DNA of 64,000 nt from Veronia nyctiphanis. Lineage in GTDB: Bacteria > Pseudomonadota > Gammaproteobacteria > Enterobacterales > Vibrionaceae. A program made the translations under genes and the position numbers. The DNA lies in assembly GCF_004116385.1 (NCBI RefSeq), contig NZ_PEIB01000004.1, forward strand, positions 62,001 through 126,000. The letters are read 5' to 3'. The notes below the pieces were generated by a model, which did no database searches, was not told where the DNA came from, and worked only from the letters and a program-made list of their open reading frames with translations. Every line of letters begins with the position of its first letter. The stretch's first letter is position 1. Positions 18,872 through 28,573 of this stretch are shown piece by piece.

Positions 18872-20176
18872 ATGAAAAAACTGGCATTGAGCGCGGCACT
18901 GAGCCTTTGTATGGCCGGAAGTGTTGCTGCAGAGCCTGTTGTTGGTGGCTATTTTGCAGACTGGCAGTATAACAACGAGCAAAACCCATACACAGTGAAG
19001 GACATTCCTGCCGACAAGCTAACCCATGTTATTTATGCATTTTTGAGTATGTGTGGCCCGCATACTGGCGCGTCTGACGCGGTTCAAAGTCAGGTTTCTG
19101 CTGCTTGTGAAGGTAAGCCGCCATTCAGTGCTATTGTGGTTGATCAGCAGGCCGCGCTGAAGCACGACTTTGGCGATGTGTCTGTTGATGTGCCATATAA
19201 AGGCCATTTTGCGCAGCTTGCAGAGCTGAAAAAACAGCATCCTAACCTGACAATCCTGCCTTCTTTTGGTGGCTGGACCATGTCTGAGCCTTTCCACGCG
19301 ATGGTGAAAGACGATGCACATATTAAGCAGTTCGCGAAAAGTGCTGTGGCACTGATTGCTGAATATGACTTCTTTGGCGGTATCGACCTTGACTGGGAAT
19401 ACCCAGGCGGTGGCGGTCTGACAACCTCACCATGGAACCCAGATACCAAGCTGACCGACGAGCAGAAAGAGTTAGAGAAGCAGGCTTTCACAACGCTGGT
19501 GACTGAAATCCGCAAAGAGCTTGATGCGCTGCAACTTAAAACCCGCAAAGTTTATGAGCTGTCCACGGCTGTTGGTGTAGGCCCGAAAGCGGCACAAATT
19601 GACTGGGCATCGGCTGCTCCGAAACTGACTAACATGTTTGCGATGACTTATGACTTCCTTGGCGGTTGGGGTACGCAAACAGGTCACCTGACTAACCTGC
19701 ACGCGACCGAGAGAAGCTGGTGGGGCATGGGCGCTGATGTATTCGTCAATCAAATGATTGAGCTCGGTATTCCAAAAGAGAAGCTTGTTCTGGGCGCGGC
19801 GTATTACGGTCGTGGCTGGGAAGGCAGCCAGTTCGCTGGTGGCCTGCCAACGTCTGATCTGTCATCAGAAAAGGGCGCAAGCTTTGGTACAGGTGAGGCG
19901 GGTTATTTCATGTACTGGGATTTGAAAAAGAACTATACCGCTGAGCAGGGCTACAAGTATGGTTACGATGAAGAATCACAGGCTCCTTACCTTTGGAACC
20001 CTGAGAAGAAAGTCTTCATATCTTATGAAGATGAGCGTTCAGTGAAAGCCAAAGCATTGTGGGCGAAGCAGAAAGGTCTTGCAGGTGTGTTCACGTGGGA
20101 GCTGTCAGGCGACCCTGAAGACGAACTGACCGCTGCAATGAGTGAAGTCATGAACAGCAAGGTAGCAAAAAAATAA
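18872..20176 (+). CDS. Secreted GH18 chitinase
   Basis: A 434-residue glycoside hydrolase 18 with a clear Sec signal peptide (cleavage after about residue 20, SVAAEP). The catalytic motif DxxDxDxE appears as FFGGIDLDWEYPGG, with the acid Glu at about residue 176. ILPSFGGWTMS and MTYDFLGGWG are the other family blocks, and the closing strand reads GVFTWELSGDPEDEL. There is no chitin-binding module, so it may act on soluble chito-oligomers or depend on other enzymes. GAAAGGGG precedes the start. It is monocistronic with its own terminator. Confidence 0.92.
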   Translation: MKKLALSAALSLCMAGSVAAEPVVGGYFADWQYNNEQNPYTVKDIPADKLTHVIYAFLSMCGPHTGASDAVQSQVSAACEGKPPFSAIVVDQQAALKHDFGDVSVDVPYKGHFAQLAELKKQHPNLTILPSFGGWTMSEPFHAMVKDDAHIKQFAKSAVALIAEYDFFGGIDLDWEYPGGGGLTTSPWNPDTKLTDEQKELEKQAFTTLVTEIRKELDALQLKTRKVYELSTAVGVGPKAAQIDWASAAPKLTNMFAMTYDFLGGWGTQTGHLTNLHATERSWWGMGADVFVNQMIELGIPKEKLVLGAAYYGRGWEGSQFAGGLPTSDLSSEKGASFGTGEAGYFMYWDLKKNYTAEQGYKYGYDEESQAPYLWNPEKKVFISYEDERSVKAKALWAKQKGLAGVFTWELSGDPEDELTAAMSEVMNSKVAKK

Positions 20177-20194
20177 TTTCGATTTAACGTGAAT

Positions 20195-20260
20195 AAAGCC
20201 GCCTCTATCCGTTTGCATTTTTCATCTGGAAAGACTCAAACTGGTCAGGCGGCTTTTTTT
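20195..20260 (+). terminator. Terminator after chitinase gene
   Basis: AAAGCCGCC and GGCGGCTTT pair across a long loop, with a T7 tract at the end. It serves the chitinase and possibly, in reverse, the convergent M14 gene whose stop is at 20263. Confidence 0.75.
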
Positions 20261-20262
20261 AT

Positions 20263-22845
20263 TTACTCCCTGCCCGGATACTTAATCGTCTCGGGGTCGG
20301 AGTAGTTCGGTACCGCATCATAGCTGAATACCGCATAGTATTTTTCTATCTCTGGATTGCCAAAATTGTCGTAGGTGTATTCGTCTTTACCGCCGTAAAG
20401 TTTTACGCCGTCATACGGTGATCTCGGTGGATGGAATCGATTCCGCACGACGAAACAACCGACGAAGTCTTCATCGTCAGGGTTATCCCAATTTAGCTTC
20501 ACCATATTGTTTTCAACCGAGTAACTCAGGTTTTTAGGCTTACTGACTGGATGTGTGCGTCGATTGACATAGTTAACGACTAACTCGGTACTTTGACTCT
20601 TTCCATCCACGATCCACTCAACTAAACCGTTATGTACTTTAGATTCCACAGTGGCGCGGATGACAAAATAGAAAGGCGAATTTTGGCGGTGAAGCGGCCT
20701 AATTCATTGAGACTGTAACTGTCGAAAAGGAAGTAGTGTGTATTACTCTCTCGCAGCTGAGCATTACTCACTTCGTAGCCAATGTATTCGATTTTACTGC
20801 GTTGTTTAACGCTCGAATAATCGAGGTCTTGAAGCTCCACGAGTTCAATGGTGAACCTGACATCTTTACCCTGTGGTAGCGCGTTTTTATTGACCAGCTT
20901 TAAATGTGCCTGTGTGAATACCGTTTTGTCGGCATCAGGCAGATCTTGTAATGGAAACACCATTTGGCCATAAACCACATTGCCTTGTTGATCGAAGCCA
21001 GATGACAAATGTTCAGCAATCACCTCGTTTTCACAGATTGTGTTTACGGACGAGGGCTTTAGGCTCAGCGTATCTTCAGGTAACTGATAAATCAGTTCAA
21101 GATGCGGCCGATAATGCAGCCCGCTGCCGAATGGCCCGTAGCCAATATCAAACTGCATCACTTGCGAGTTATTACCGAGAGGGAGCTGTTGTGGCCCCTG
21201 AATTCTTAAGATCACCTTGCCGGTTTCAATCAGGTTTTCGACAATACTCCGTTCCACACCATTAAAATCCCACTTCATCCAAATCCCTTGTGTGACACGA
21301 TCTGAGGCAATAGTGACGCCAAGCGTATGAAGGCCGGTGCCTTGTGAAGAGAGTGAAAGTCCGTTAAATCGACGTTTGCCTGCGGGTCTAGGATACTCAC
21401 AGACCATTCGCCGAAATTTTCAATCTTGGCATTCACGCGGTTCATTGGATAGAGCGAGAAACCTGCTTTCGACACTGAAGAGTGAATAGGAATATTGCTG
21501 ATATCAAACTCAATGATGCCCAGACTGATACCGCGCTTTTGGTCGACACCGACAAACATCGAATTGAACCCGAGATGGTCTTTGTTCTTTGTTCCCGTCT
21601 TCTCTGCGACATAACCCACGCCATCTTTCGGGGGGAACAAGGTTAACGCACATTCATGGCTGGCTAGCTTCGTTTTTAGCCGTAGTTCGGGGCTGAACGG
21701 TGATTTTATGCGGTTAACCTTATCGACGGCCCGAATGTTGTAAAAATATTGGTGCCCGCTCTTCAACTGGGTATCAGTGAAGCTCACTGACTTGGTCATG
21801 GCGACAATGTTATCGTCGCTGCAACGGCTCTTGTTCGACTGACTTCGATAGATTTCAAAATACACATCATCTTGCTGCGCATAATCCCATTCCAATGTGA
21901 CGTGATTTTCTGCCACTTCCTGAATCGTGAAATTGTCCACCCGTTCGGGTGCAGAAGGTGAGTAGTTGATGCTTCGCCCAAGGCATACATCAATGCAGGG
22001 ATATTCTCATTGATGCTTTCCGTCATGTTTTTCATGTAGTCAGGGATATTTCGGGTACCGACTTCAACGACGGTCGCGATAATACCCCGGCGATAATAGT
22101 ATTCCCGGCCGCTTCCCTGAATCAAGTTAGCGGGCGGCTTGCCCCGATGGATACCGTATTGCCTGCCTGTTACCTTGCCAATTTCATGATTCATGTTGGC
22201 GCAGAGTACATTGAGGTCAGAGCCTTCAATCTCGACCTCATGATTGAATTTGTGCGCCGGAAAGAACACGTTTCCCTGGCTGTGGTAGTCGAGCACGATG
22301 CGAATATTCTGATGTTCTTCGACAAAGTCCTTGATTGCGCAGGTCTCGGGTTCCGAAAATGCATGAGGGCCGCCGTATGTATTTGATGCTGTATTTTGGT
22401 TATGCATAAAACGAGCGTCAAAATTGCGGTTCAGGTCGACGCCATAGGTACCATCACCGTTGTTACGTCGGTTTTTTCGCCAGAAAGAAAAATGGTTGCG
22501 CGAGAACTCAAAGCCATCGGGGTTGAGGCAGGGCACCATGTACATGGTATTGCGGCTGAGTGCGCTGAGAAGTTTGGGATTGAAGCGATAGTTGTCGACA
22601 ACGTATTGAATAAACTTGATGGCCAGTTCATTACCTATCCATTCTCTTGCGTGAATGGAGCCCGTGTACAAGAGTGCGGGTTTTTCGTCGGCGTAGGTAA
22701 CGTCGTTTGAGATGGTCATGAGCATGATGGGGCGGCCTTCCCAGGTGTCACCGATACTCTGCAAACGAAAAAGATGCGGGTGATCCCGCATCGTTTTTTT
22801 CAGGAACTCAATCGTTTCCTGATATGAAGCATATTGAATTTTCAT
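20263..22845 (-). CDS. M14 zinc carboxypeptidase with fibronectin-III and DNRLRE-like domains (three frameshifts here)
   Basis: Residues 1-290 are an M14 carboxypeptidase: zinc ligands His 65 and Glu 68 (GSIHAREW), His 188 (DYHSQG), substrate Arg in DLNRNF near 140 and general base Glu 261 (VVEVGTR). Then come a fibronectin-III-like domain, a DNRLRE-like jelly-roll region and a second fibronectin-III-like domain, about 862 residues in all. Frames are broken at about 21966, 21361 and 20681. One base added to a short A or G run each time joins them (EASNYSPSAPERVDNF; DLTGLSLSSQGTG; AKNSPFYFVIRATVES). There is no signal peptide, odd for such surface-type modules. It lies 48 bases after two ATP-grasp genes and is probably co-transcribed. 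Confidence 0.8.
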
Positions 22846-22893
22846 TGGATCCCTCTGTCCCTGTGGTACTCAGGACAGAGAGAACCACATGAA

Positions 22894-24291
22894 TCAATGC
22901 TGTAAATATTGCTCCTGCCAGTGCTCCTTCAGCAGGTTGAGCTTTTTGGCCTTTAGATTTTTTATTATGCACAGGCGCTCGGGATCGGCATTGATGGCTT
23001 CAACAAAACCTTCGGCACCAAAATGGTCAAGAATGTCATCAACCATTTTTCCGCCTATCCCTTTAATATTATTGAGGAAGGATCGTAATTCTTCCTCGTT
23101 GAATTTGGCTGCTTCGTAAGAACCGAGATCTGGATCTTGTTGCTCATCAGCACCCGGAATAGGTGTTAAAACAGCAGCATCTGCTGCCTTAGTGGCGAGT
23201 TTGAAGTTATCTTGTCTGTTCCACACTTCACTCGGCCATTCCTCGCCAAATCTAAATTCTGTATCAAGGATAGGGAAACCATTTTCATCTATTCGACTGA
23301 AGCGCTCGTTACTGTCCTGAGAGGGCATAGCGCGGCGACCGAAAGTAATATGACGCATCTTCCTCAACAGCCCTGAGTCAATTTTGCCAAGCTCTTCCCA
23401 GTTGTAGAGAGGAATGTTGGGTTTGCGGAAACGGCCGTCAGAGAGCAACCACATCAGGTATTGGCCAATCCAGTCGCGAATATACGGGAATGCTGCAAAC
23501 GCGGTCGCGCACTCCAGAATGCGAAGTTTACCGTCTTTGCCCAGTGCAATATCACAGGCCCAGTATTCTGCATTTGCCGCGCGAGAGGCTCGCTTCGCCA
23601 AATCGAGAACACCTTTAGGTACTGCCTGATAATCCATACTTCCGCCTTGGCTGGTATTGGTCAGCCACTCGCCCTCAGGAGGACGTCGCCAGAATGCACA
23701 GACAGGTTTATGGCCGATCAACATGACGCGGATATCTGCCTCCATCGGGACAAAATCCTGCACATAGACGGGGTAGTATTTCTTTTCCCAAAGCAGTGTT
23801 TTTGCCTCACGGTAGTTATTTACTTTATGGACGAAGTAACCGCCGTAGTTTGAAGGGCCATAAGAACGTTTAATTATTTTCGGGTACACCGCATTAACAA
23901 GAAATTGGTCAGCCTGATCAGGGATATAAAATATCTCTGTCTTTGGTGTTGGCAGTGAATATTTATTACAGAAGTGTGTAACATTTTCTTTTGATTTATT
24001 TGAGAACTGGCTATCGAGAGACGGTAAAAATCGTACATTAGGCAGCTCTCTCGAAATGTCACGAAATGTCTCATAAGCTGTTGCGGGTATATTCCCGATT
24101 AAGACATCAATTTTCTTTCTTTTCACTTCATTTATGAAACGTTGCTTGTCATTACCCCAGCGGTAAGTGACATGCTCAATTTTATCTGGCCAGTTTTTAA
24201 AGTTAGATTTATCAAAAAATCGCAGCACGTAGTCGAGATAGAGTAATCCGATTTTAGGCAGTGGTTTCGGGCTTTTCATTTGTCTATGCAA
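22894..24291 (-). CDS. ATP-grasp ligase with C-terminal helix-hairpin-helix domain
   Basis: A 465-residue protein. Residues about 100-290 form a RimK-like ATP-grasp: PKIIKRSYGPSNYGGYF (ATP loop), YVQDFVPMEADIRVMLIG, then WLTNTSQGGSMD. The metal-binding C-terminal block reads RILECATAFAAF: the usual E-x-N is E-C-A, so the Asn ligand seems missing. Residues about 395-455 (NIKGIGGKMVDDILDHFG, then DPERLCIIKNLKAKK) are a tandem helix-hairpin-helix as in RuvA/UvrC-type DNA-binding modules. I know of no characterised enzyme with this pairing. It overlaps the upstream ligase gene by 8 bases, so both are coupled. Confidence 0.75.
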   Translation of the reverse strand: MHRQMKSPKPLPKIGLLYLDYVLRFFDKSNFKNWPDKIEHVTYRWGNDKQRFINEVKRKKIDVLIGNIPATAYETFRDISRELPNVRFLPSLDSQFSNKSKENVTHFCNKYSLPTPKTEIFYIPDQADQFLVNAVYPKIIKRSYGPSNYGGYFVHKVNNYREAKTLLWEKKYYPVYVQDFVPMEADIRVMLIGHKPVCAFWRRPPEGEWLTNTSQGGSMDYQAVPKGVLDLAKRASRAANAEYWACDIALGKDGKLRILECATAFAAFPYIRDWIGQYLMWLLSDGRFRKPNIPLYNWEELGKIDSGLLRKMRHITFGRRAMPSQDSNERFSRIDENGFPILDTEFRFGEEWPSEVWNRQDNFKLATKAADAAVLTPIPGADEQQDPDLGSYEAAKFNEEELRSFLNNIKGIGGKMVDDILDHFGAEGFVEAINADPERLCIIKNLKAKKLNLLKEHWQEQYLQH

Positions 24292-25219
24292 CCTTGAATG
24301 AATGTGTTGAAGTCTTTTTCAATGCTGTGCGCTCAAGTAAATTAACCAGTGCATCAATTTTTCGTTGATTAAAGTTGATGCCTAGGTGTTCCTGCTCAGG
24401 AGTAGCAAATGCAGGAATAGTGTTAACTTCAAGTACCACATATTCCCCTTTGTCTCTGTCATAGATAATGTCAACACCAGAGATTTCCAGCCCAAGTACA
24501 TTCGTTGCTTTGATGGCAAGATCAACGACTTCCTGATCCGGTTCTCTGACGAAAACAGAACCGCCGCTGGTGACATTGGTTTTCCAATCATTTTTTGGCG
24601 CTTTTCTGCCGTAGCAGCCAACAAACTGACCATCAACAATGTCGACGCGGTAATCGGTATTGTCATAGTTGATAAAGCGTTCAAGGTAGAAGTAGCGCAG
24701 GTCAGTACGGGCAATGAAAGGCAGCAACATGTCCAATGCTCTTTCACCCTCAATTTTTGTAATGCCCACACCACCCCAACCGTCAGTTGGCTTATAAACG
24801 AGCTTCCCACCCCAATCACGAATGGCTTGCTTCAACCCTTCTGAGTCGTTTTTATGGCAAAGGCGATAGTCAGGCGTGCTAATTCCGTGAGTATTTAGCA
24901 AGTGCGCAGTTTGGAATTTATCTTCAGCGATGGAAAAGGCGTCGAAATTATTGATGGTAGGAATGGCACGACTGAGTGTCTGGTAAAGATAGAGCTGAAA
25001 TTGACTCTGCTGACTTGCGTTATAACTGACGAAGGCGTCGAGCTCTTCCATGATGATGTCTTTGCAAATGATTTTTCCGTCTCTTGCAATTGCATCGCGA
25101 AGGTTTAAACCTGTGTGGCAGTCTATCTCTCTTTCTTTGAGGTTTTGGACGATTTTTCTTTCAATCTCTCTTCCACCTCCGTTTTCATACATCCATAACC
25201 CGACGGTTGCTAAAGACAT
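24284..25219 (-). CDS. RimK-like ATP-grasp ligase
   Basis: A 311-residue ATP-grasp protein. Features include ENGGGREIERKIV at the N-terminus, KLVYKPTDGWGGVGI (ATP-binding Lys and Gly-rich loop), YLERFINYDNTDYRVDIV, NDWKTNVTSGGSVF and a complete metal site SGVDIIYDR...LEVNTIPAF (E-x-N present). Enzymes of this type join an amino acid to a carboxylate, via an acyl-phosphate, on proteins or small peptides; the substrate here is unknown. It is the first gene of a three-gene operon (ligase, ligase-HhH, M14 carboxypeptidase) and divergent from an M20 peptidase. There is no signal peptide. Confidence 0.8.
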   Translation of the reverse strand: MSLATVGLWMYENGGGREIERKIVQNLKEREIDCHTGLNLRDAIARDGKIICKDIIMEELDAFVSYNASQQSQFQLYLYQTLSRAIPTINNFDAFSIAEDKFQTAHLLNTHGISTPDYRLCHKNDSEGLKQAIRDWGGKLVYKPTDGWGGVGITKIEGERALDMLLPFIARTDLRYFYLERFINYDNTDYRVDIVDGQFVGCYGRKAPKNDWKTNVTSGGSVFVREPDQEVVDLAIKATNVLGLEISGVDIIYDRDKGEYVVLEVNTIPAFATPEQEHLGINFNQRKIDALVNLLERTALKKTSTHSFKVA

Positions 25220-25394
25220 TATTTTCTCCTGGCAGATATTTGAGCAAGCAAATGAATTGAAAATATTCTACAAGTTTGTCTGTGACAGTTTTTTTAAGAA
25301 ATGTGTTTTCGTCACCATGTAAAGAAACATTCATTTTTAAATGAAATCCTCTATGACATACTTTTTGCAACTCTCTCATAAACAAGAGAAATTT

Positions 25395-26516
25395 ATGTCT
25401 TTGTTTGATTATGAATGTGATTTTGATGAGCTTGAAGAGTTTATTCGCTGCAATTCTTACAGTAAGAATAAAGAAGGTGTTGACCGTCACGGCGAACAAA
25501 TGATTGAGCGTATGGTTAATTTAAATTATTGCGTCGAGCGCTTCAGTCGTGAAAAAATCGGTGATCACCTGTTATTCACCTCACGGAAACGTCCTGGTAC
25601 GAAAGTGCTACTCTTAGGACATCTCGATACTGTGTTTCCACCAGGTACATTTACAGAATTTTCCCAAAATGATGAATGGGTTTATGGCCCTGGTGTTTGT
25701 GACATGAAGGGTGGCAATTTCGTTGCTCTCAACGTGATAAGAAAGCTAGACAAAGAATTTGCTGCGGGCGTTCATAATGTTGATTTTTTGCTTGTCAGCG
25801 ACGAAGAAACGGGCAGCGATGACAGCCGTGAACTGACCGCAAGGCTAGCCAAACAATATGACTACTGCTTGGTGTTTGAAGCTGCGGGTACTGATCACGA
25901 AGTGGTGATAGGTCGAAAAGGCATCGCGACCTATGAAATCAGCATTACAGGCAAAGGCGCACATGCCGGTAATCACTATGTCGATGGTGTCGATGCTAAC
26001 CTTGCTTTGGCGCAGTTGTTGATAAAGCTGAAGGCTTTAACGCGTATCGACAAGGGAACAACCGTAAACCCTGGCAAAATAAAAGGTGGGATCGGAGCCA
26101 ATACAATTTCTCCCTCGGCGCAGATGACTGTCGAAGCCAGATTCACCAATCAGGAAGAAAAAATCAGAGTTATGTCTTCCATTACCAGCCTCTGTAGTTT
26201 GTTGGAAAAAAGCGGTCTTGGTGTGTCTGTTTCAGGCGGGTTGCAACGTGATGTGATGGAGACATGTGAACGCCAACAAGCGTTGATTTCGTCGTTGAAT
26301 GAGATTCTTCCCGAGCCAATTAAGACTGAACAACGGGGTGGCGTGAGTGATGCCAATGTCGTTGCGGGTGCAGGTACAGTAACACTTGATGGCTGGGGCC
26401 CATATGGCGACGGTGACCATACAATACATGAGAGGGCGAGTAAGCAAAGCTTTCATAGAAGAATAGACGAGGTTACACGAGTGGTACGTTTTCTTATTGC
26501 AGATGCTTTTGATTAA
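25395..26516 (+). CDS. M20 family metallopeptidase (glutamate carboxypeptidase-like)
   Basis: A 373-residue cytoplasmic-looking enzyme. From the chosen start, the di-zinc site is His 76/Asp 78 (LLGHLDTVFPPG), Asp 103 (GVCDMKGG), Glu 137/138 (SDEETGSD) and a late His (GDGDHTIHERA). The dimerisation domain has KGAHAGNHYVDGVDA. The overall pattern is that of CPG2-type peptidases that remove C-terminal glutamate or similar residues, but no signal peptide is present. The ATG at 25395 follows AAGAGA; the frame is open from 25341. It is divergent from the ATP-grasp operon across about 175 bases, suggesting shared control and linked function. Confidence 0.85.
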   Translation: MSLFDYECDFDELEEFIRCNSYSKNKEGVDRHGEQMIERMVNLNYCVERFSREKIGDHLLFTSRKRPGTKVLLLGHLDTVFPPGTFTEFSQNDEWVYGPGVCDMKGGNFVALNVIRKLDKEFAAGVHNVDFLLVSDEETGSDDSRELTARLAKQYDYCLVFEAAGTDHEVVIGRKGIATYEISITGKGAHAGNHYVDGVDANLALAQLLIKLKALTRIDKGTTVNPGKIKGGIGANTISPSAQMTVEARFTNQEEKIRVMSSITSLCSLLEKSGLGVSVSGGLQRDVMETCERQQALISSLNEILPEPIKTEQRGGVSDANVVAGAGTVTLDGWGPYGDGDHTIHERASKQSFHRRIDEVTRVVRFLIADAFD

Positions 26517-26630
26517 CGACAAAGCCAATCTTTAGGCAGCAAAATCAATAGCGGGAATACAACAAGCCGTCTCGGCAGGTTAGATAACTAAACCAATAGA
26601 GACGGCTATTTTTGTGTTTGCGGTTTAGCC

Positions 26631-27074
26631 TTACATGGGTGCTGCAGCGGGAGTCGCGGATACTTCAGCCCAGAAATTGTCGATTTCAGACTGATTGTCA
26701 GACTCTGACCATGCTTCAACAATAATACCGTTTTCCACTTTGAATGTGTCCATCCCCGTGCGGGTCAGTGACAGCCCTTTGGCTTCTGCTGTCAACGTCA
26801 CCTTTGCTCTGACGAGGTCGTTTTCCGCAGTCACTGGCCCTTCAACAGTAATTTCCAGATTGTCCTGTGTCATGGCAATCATGCCAGCGACCATCATGCC
26901 GACCTCAATCAATCCTCTGTGGCTGCCTGAAAAACGGTTTTTGCCCGGCTGGTGCCAGACGAGTTCAGGTGAAGCAATTTCAGTGATAGCGAATATGTCA
27001 CGCTTTTCAAGCAAGTCAAAAAACGTCTGGACCAATTTTATATTGTTTTCCTGCGTGGTAGTTGCATTGCTCAT
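26631..27074 (-). CDS. SnoaL-like / NTF2-fold protein
   Basis: A 147-residue cone-shaped NTF2-like protein: TFFDLLEKRDIFAITEIASPELVWHQPG followed by a beta-sheet region ending in DTFKVENGIIVEAWSESD, the SnoaL-like pattern. Such proteins are often small isomerases, hydrolases or ligand-binding proteins, so no reaction can be assigned. The start at 27074 is firm because AAGGAG lies 6 bases upstream; the open frame extends to 27158 but is not supported. A tail AAAPM ends the protein. It is monocistronic. Confidence 0.7.
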   Translation of the reverse strand: MSNATTTQENNIKLVQTFFDLLEKRDIFAITEIASPELVWHQPGKNRFSGSHRGLIEVGMMVAGMIAMTQDNLEITVEGPVTAENDLVRAKVTLTAEAKGLSLTRTGMDTFKVENGIIVEAWSESDNQSEIDNFWAEVSATPAAAPM

Positions 27075-27514
27075 TGACGTCTCCTTGTTAAATAAGTGAG
27101 AAACTAACCGACACCTGTTTAATTGTTTTTGGTGGTAACCTTCATCTTGTAAAGTCATGTTGACGGTAGAATTTCTTCTGCTGATAAATCACTTTCTGCA
27201 CAGCTAACGTTGATGTGTAACTTCGCACACAGGGAGGGCTACTTTATGTCTCATTTATGAAACTGTTGGTATTAAGAGTGTCGAAGTGGCGTGAAGAGTC
27301 GTGAACAAAGAAGGAGGTTGATGATTAGCGGCTTAACAACAAGGTACTGTTAGATATAAAGAAACCTATCCCATTGGCTGTAATTTACTTTAGCATTCAC
27401 TGTTTTTTAATCACCATAGTGGTGACAGAGAAACGACGAGAGCGATCAGTAGATTGAGTGAGGTCGTAAGAAATCTGACTGTAACCTTCGTCACTTCATG
27501 AAGACATAACACCG
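27075..27514. other. Intergenic region between SnoaL-like and rimJ genes
   Basis: About 440 bases with no convincing gene on either strand. It contains the promoter of the SnoaL-like gene and a small palindrome TCACCA-TAG-TGGTGA at 27411-27425, whose role is unclear. Confidence 0.4.
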
Positions 27515-28075
27515 TCAGGCGTTGTCGTTAATCAAGGCTGTCAGCACATGATCTTCCCATTTTCCTGCAATCTTTAAGTAATCCCGTGCGTAGCCTTCAT
27601 GTTCAAAATTCAGTTTGGTCAGAACGCGTTCGCTAGCGATATTCGCTGGCATGTAATTAGCCATAATTCGATGAAGCCCTTCCTCCTCAAACATGTGGGC
27701 GATCACTGCGGTTAGCATTTCGGTCATCAAGCCTTTTTGCTGGTGGTTATCATCAATGGCATAACCGAGAAAACAGGCATTGAAAACACCACGGATAACA
27801 CCTGTGAAGTTCACCACACCCACTATTTTAGTGTGATCATGATTGAGTGCTACGAATTTAAAATTTGTGCCTTCCCTGTATTCATTCAGTGCCGACTCCA
27901 GCTCGTTTCTCCAGTAGTTCTCGGTGTAATAATCTGCGTCACAAAGAGGCGACCATGGTGCGAGGTGCGCTTTGTTCTCTGCATAAAACGCACACATCAA
28001 GTTGGCGTCAGATGCTGGAAGGATTTCTATGCGCGTTCTTTTGGTAACAATGCAAGGTAAAGGTTTTGAAAGCAT
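27515..28075 (-). CDS. rimJ: Ribosomal-protein S5-alanine N-acetyltransferase family (RimJ)
   Basis: A 186-residue GNAT protein with the RimJ pattern throughout: AENKAHLAPWSPL near residue 35, FTGVIRGVFNACFLGYAID in the middle, QQKGLMTEML as the acetyl-CoA loop, GLHRIMANYMPANIASERVL, and EGYARDYLKIAGKWEDH near the end. RimJ acetylates the N-terminal Ala of ribosomal protein S5 and has been linked to other N-terminal acetylations. It is monocistronic, between two gene-poor stretches. Confidence 0.85.
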   Translation of the reverse strand: MLSKPLPCIVTKRTRIEILPASDANLMCAFYAENKAHLAPWSPLCDADYYTENYWRNELESALNEYREGTNFKFVALNHDHTKIVGVVNFTGVIRGVFNACFLGYAIDDNHQQKGLMTEMLTAVIAHMFEEEGLHRIMANYMPANIASERVLTKLNFEHEGYARDYLKIAGKWEDHVLTALINDNA

Positions 28076-28573
28076 CGTAGCGACCTAAATGAAGTTTTCG
28101 AAGGGCGGATGATGTTACTTTTATCGATGATGTAAGACTATATAATTTGTATAAAACGTGATGTTAATTCGAGCTGTATAGCGTTTCCAGTGTTACTCCA
28201 TTACCAATGACGCTGGCTACTTTTGATTGATTCTTTTAGTAGTTTTTTGTTTACGTCAGGCATGATGCTAAGTACTCGGATAATTAATATTGAGCAGAAC
28301 TGGCATACAAATAAGATAGCAATAATGAAAACTTCTCAGCGTTATAATAACCCTGATTATTTGTCTACCTGTCTGATCCTACAGTTATAAACCTATATAG
28401 AAATATTTATTGAAAATAACTCAAAAGATATATCAACGTAGCTTTGAGTAAAATTTGCGTGATATATCCAAAATTAAACTTTTTCGTATATAAAAAAAAG
28501 TATAGTTCATTTAATACTTTAATCCGACATATTAAGTATCATCAAATCCCAAGAAAGATAGGAATAATAATTA
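28076..28573. other. AT-rich intergenic region before M6 protease
   Basis: About 500 bases of AT-rich sequence without a visible gene. It holds the rimJ promoter on the left and, on the right, the upstream region of the protease with two GATATATC sites 34 bases apart (28427-28434 and 28461-28468). Confidence 0.5.
28427..28468. promoter_or_regulatory. Paired GATATATC inverted repeats upstream of M6 protease
   Basis: GATATATCAACG and CGTGATATATC form an imperfect inverted repeat, and each GATATATC is itself a palindrome. The pair lies about 105-145 bases before the protease ATG, a typical place for an activator or repressor, but no regulator is known to me. Confidence 0.35.

Noticed and set aside
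27411-27425. Small palindrome TCACCA-TAG-TGGTGA as an operator
   Set aside because: Only 6-bp arms and no gene start close by; too weak to call.
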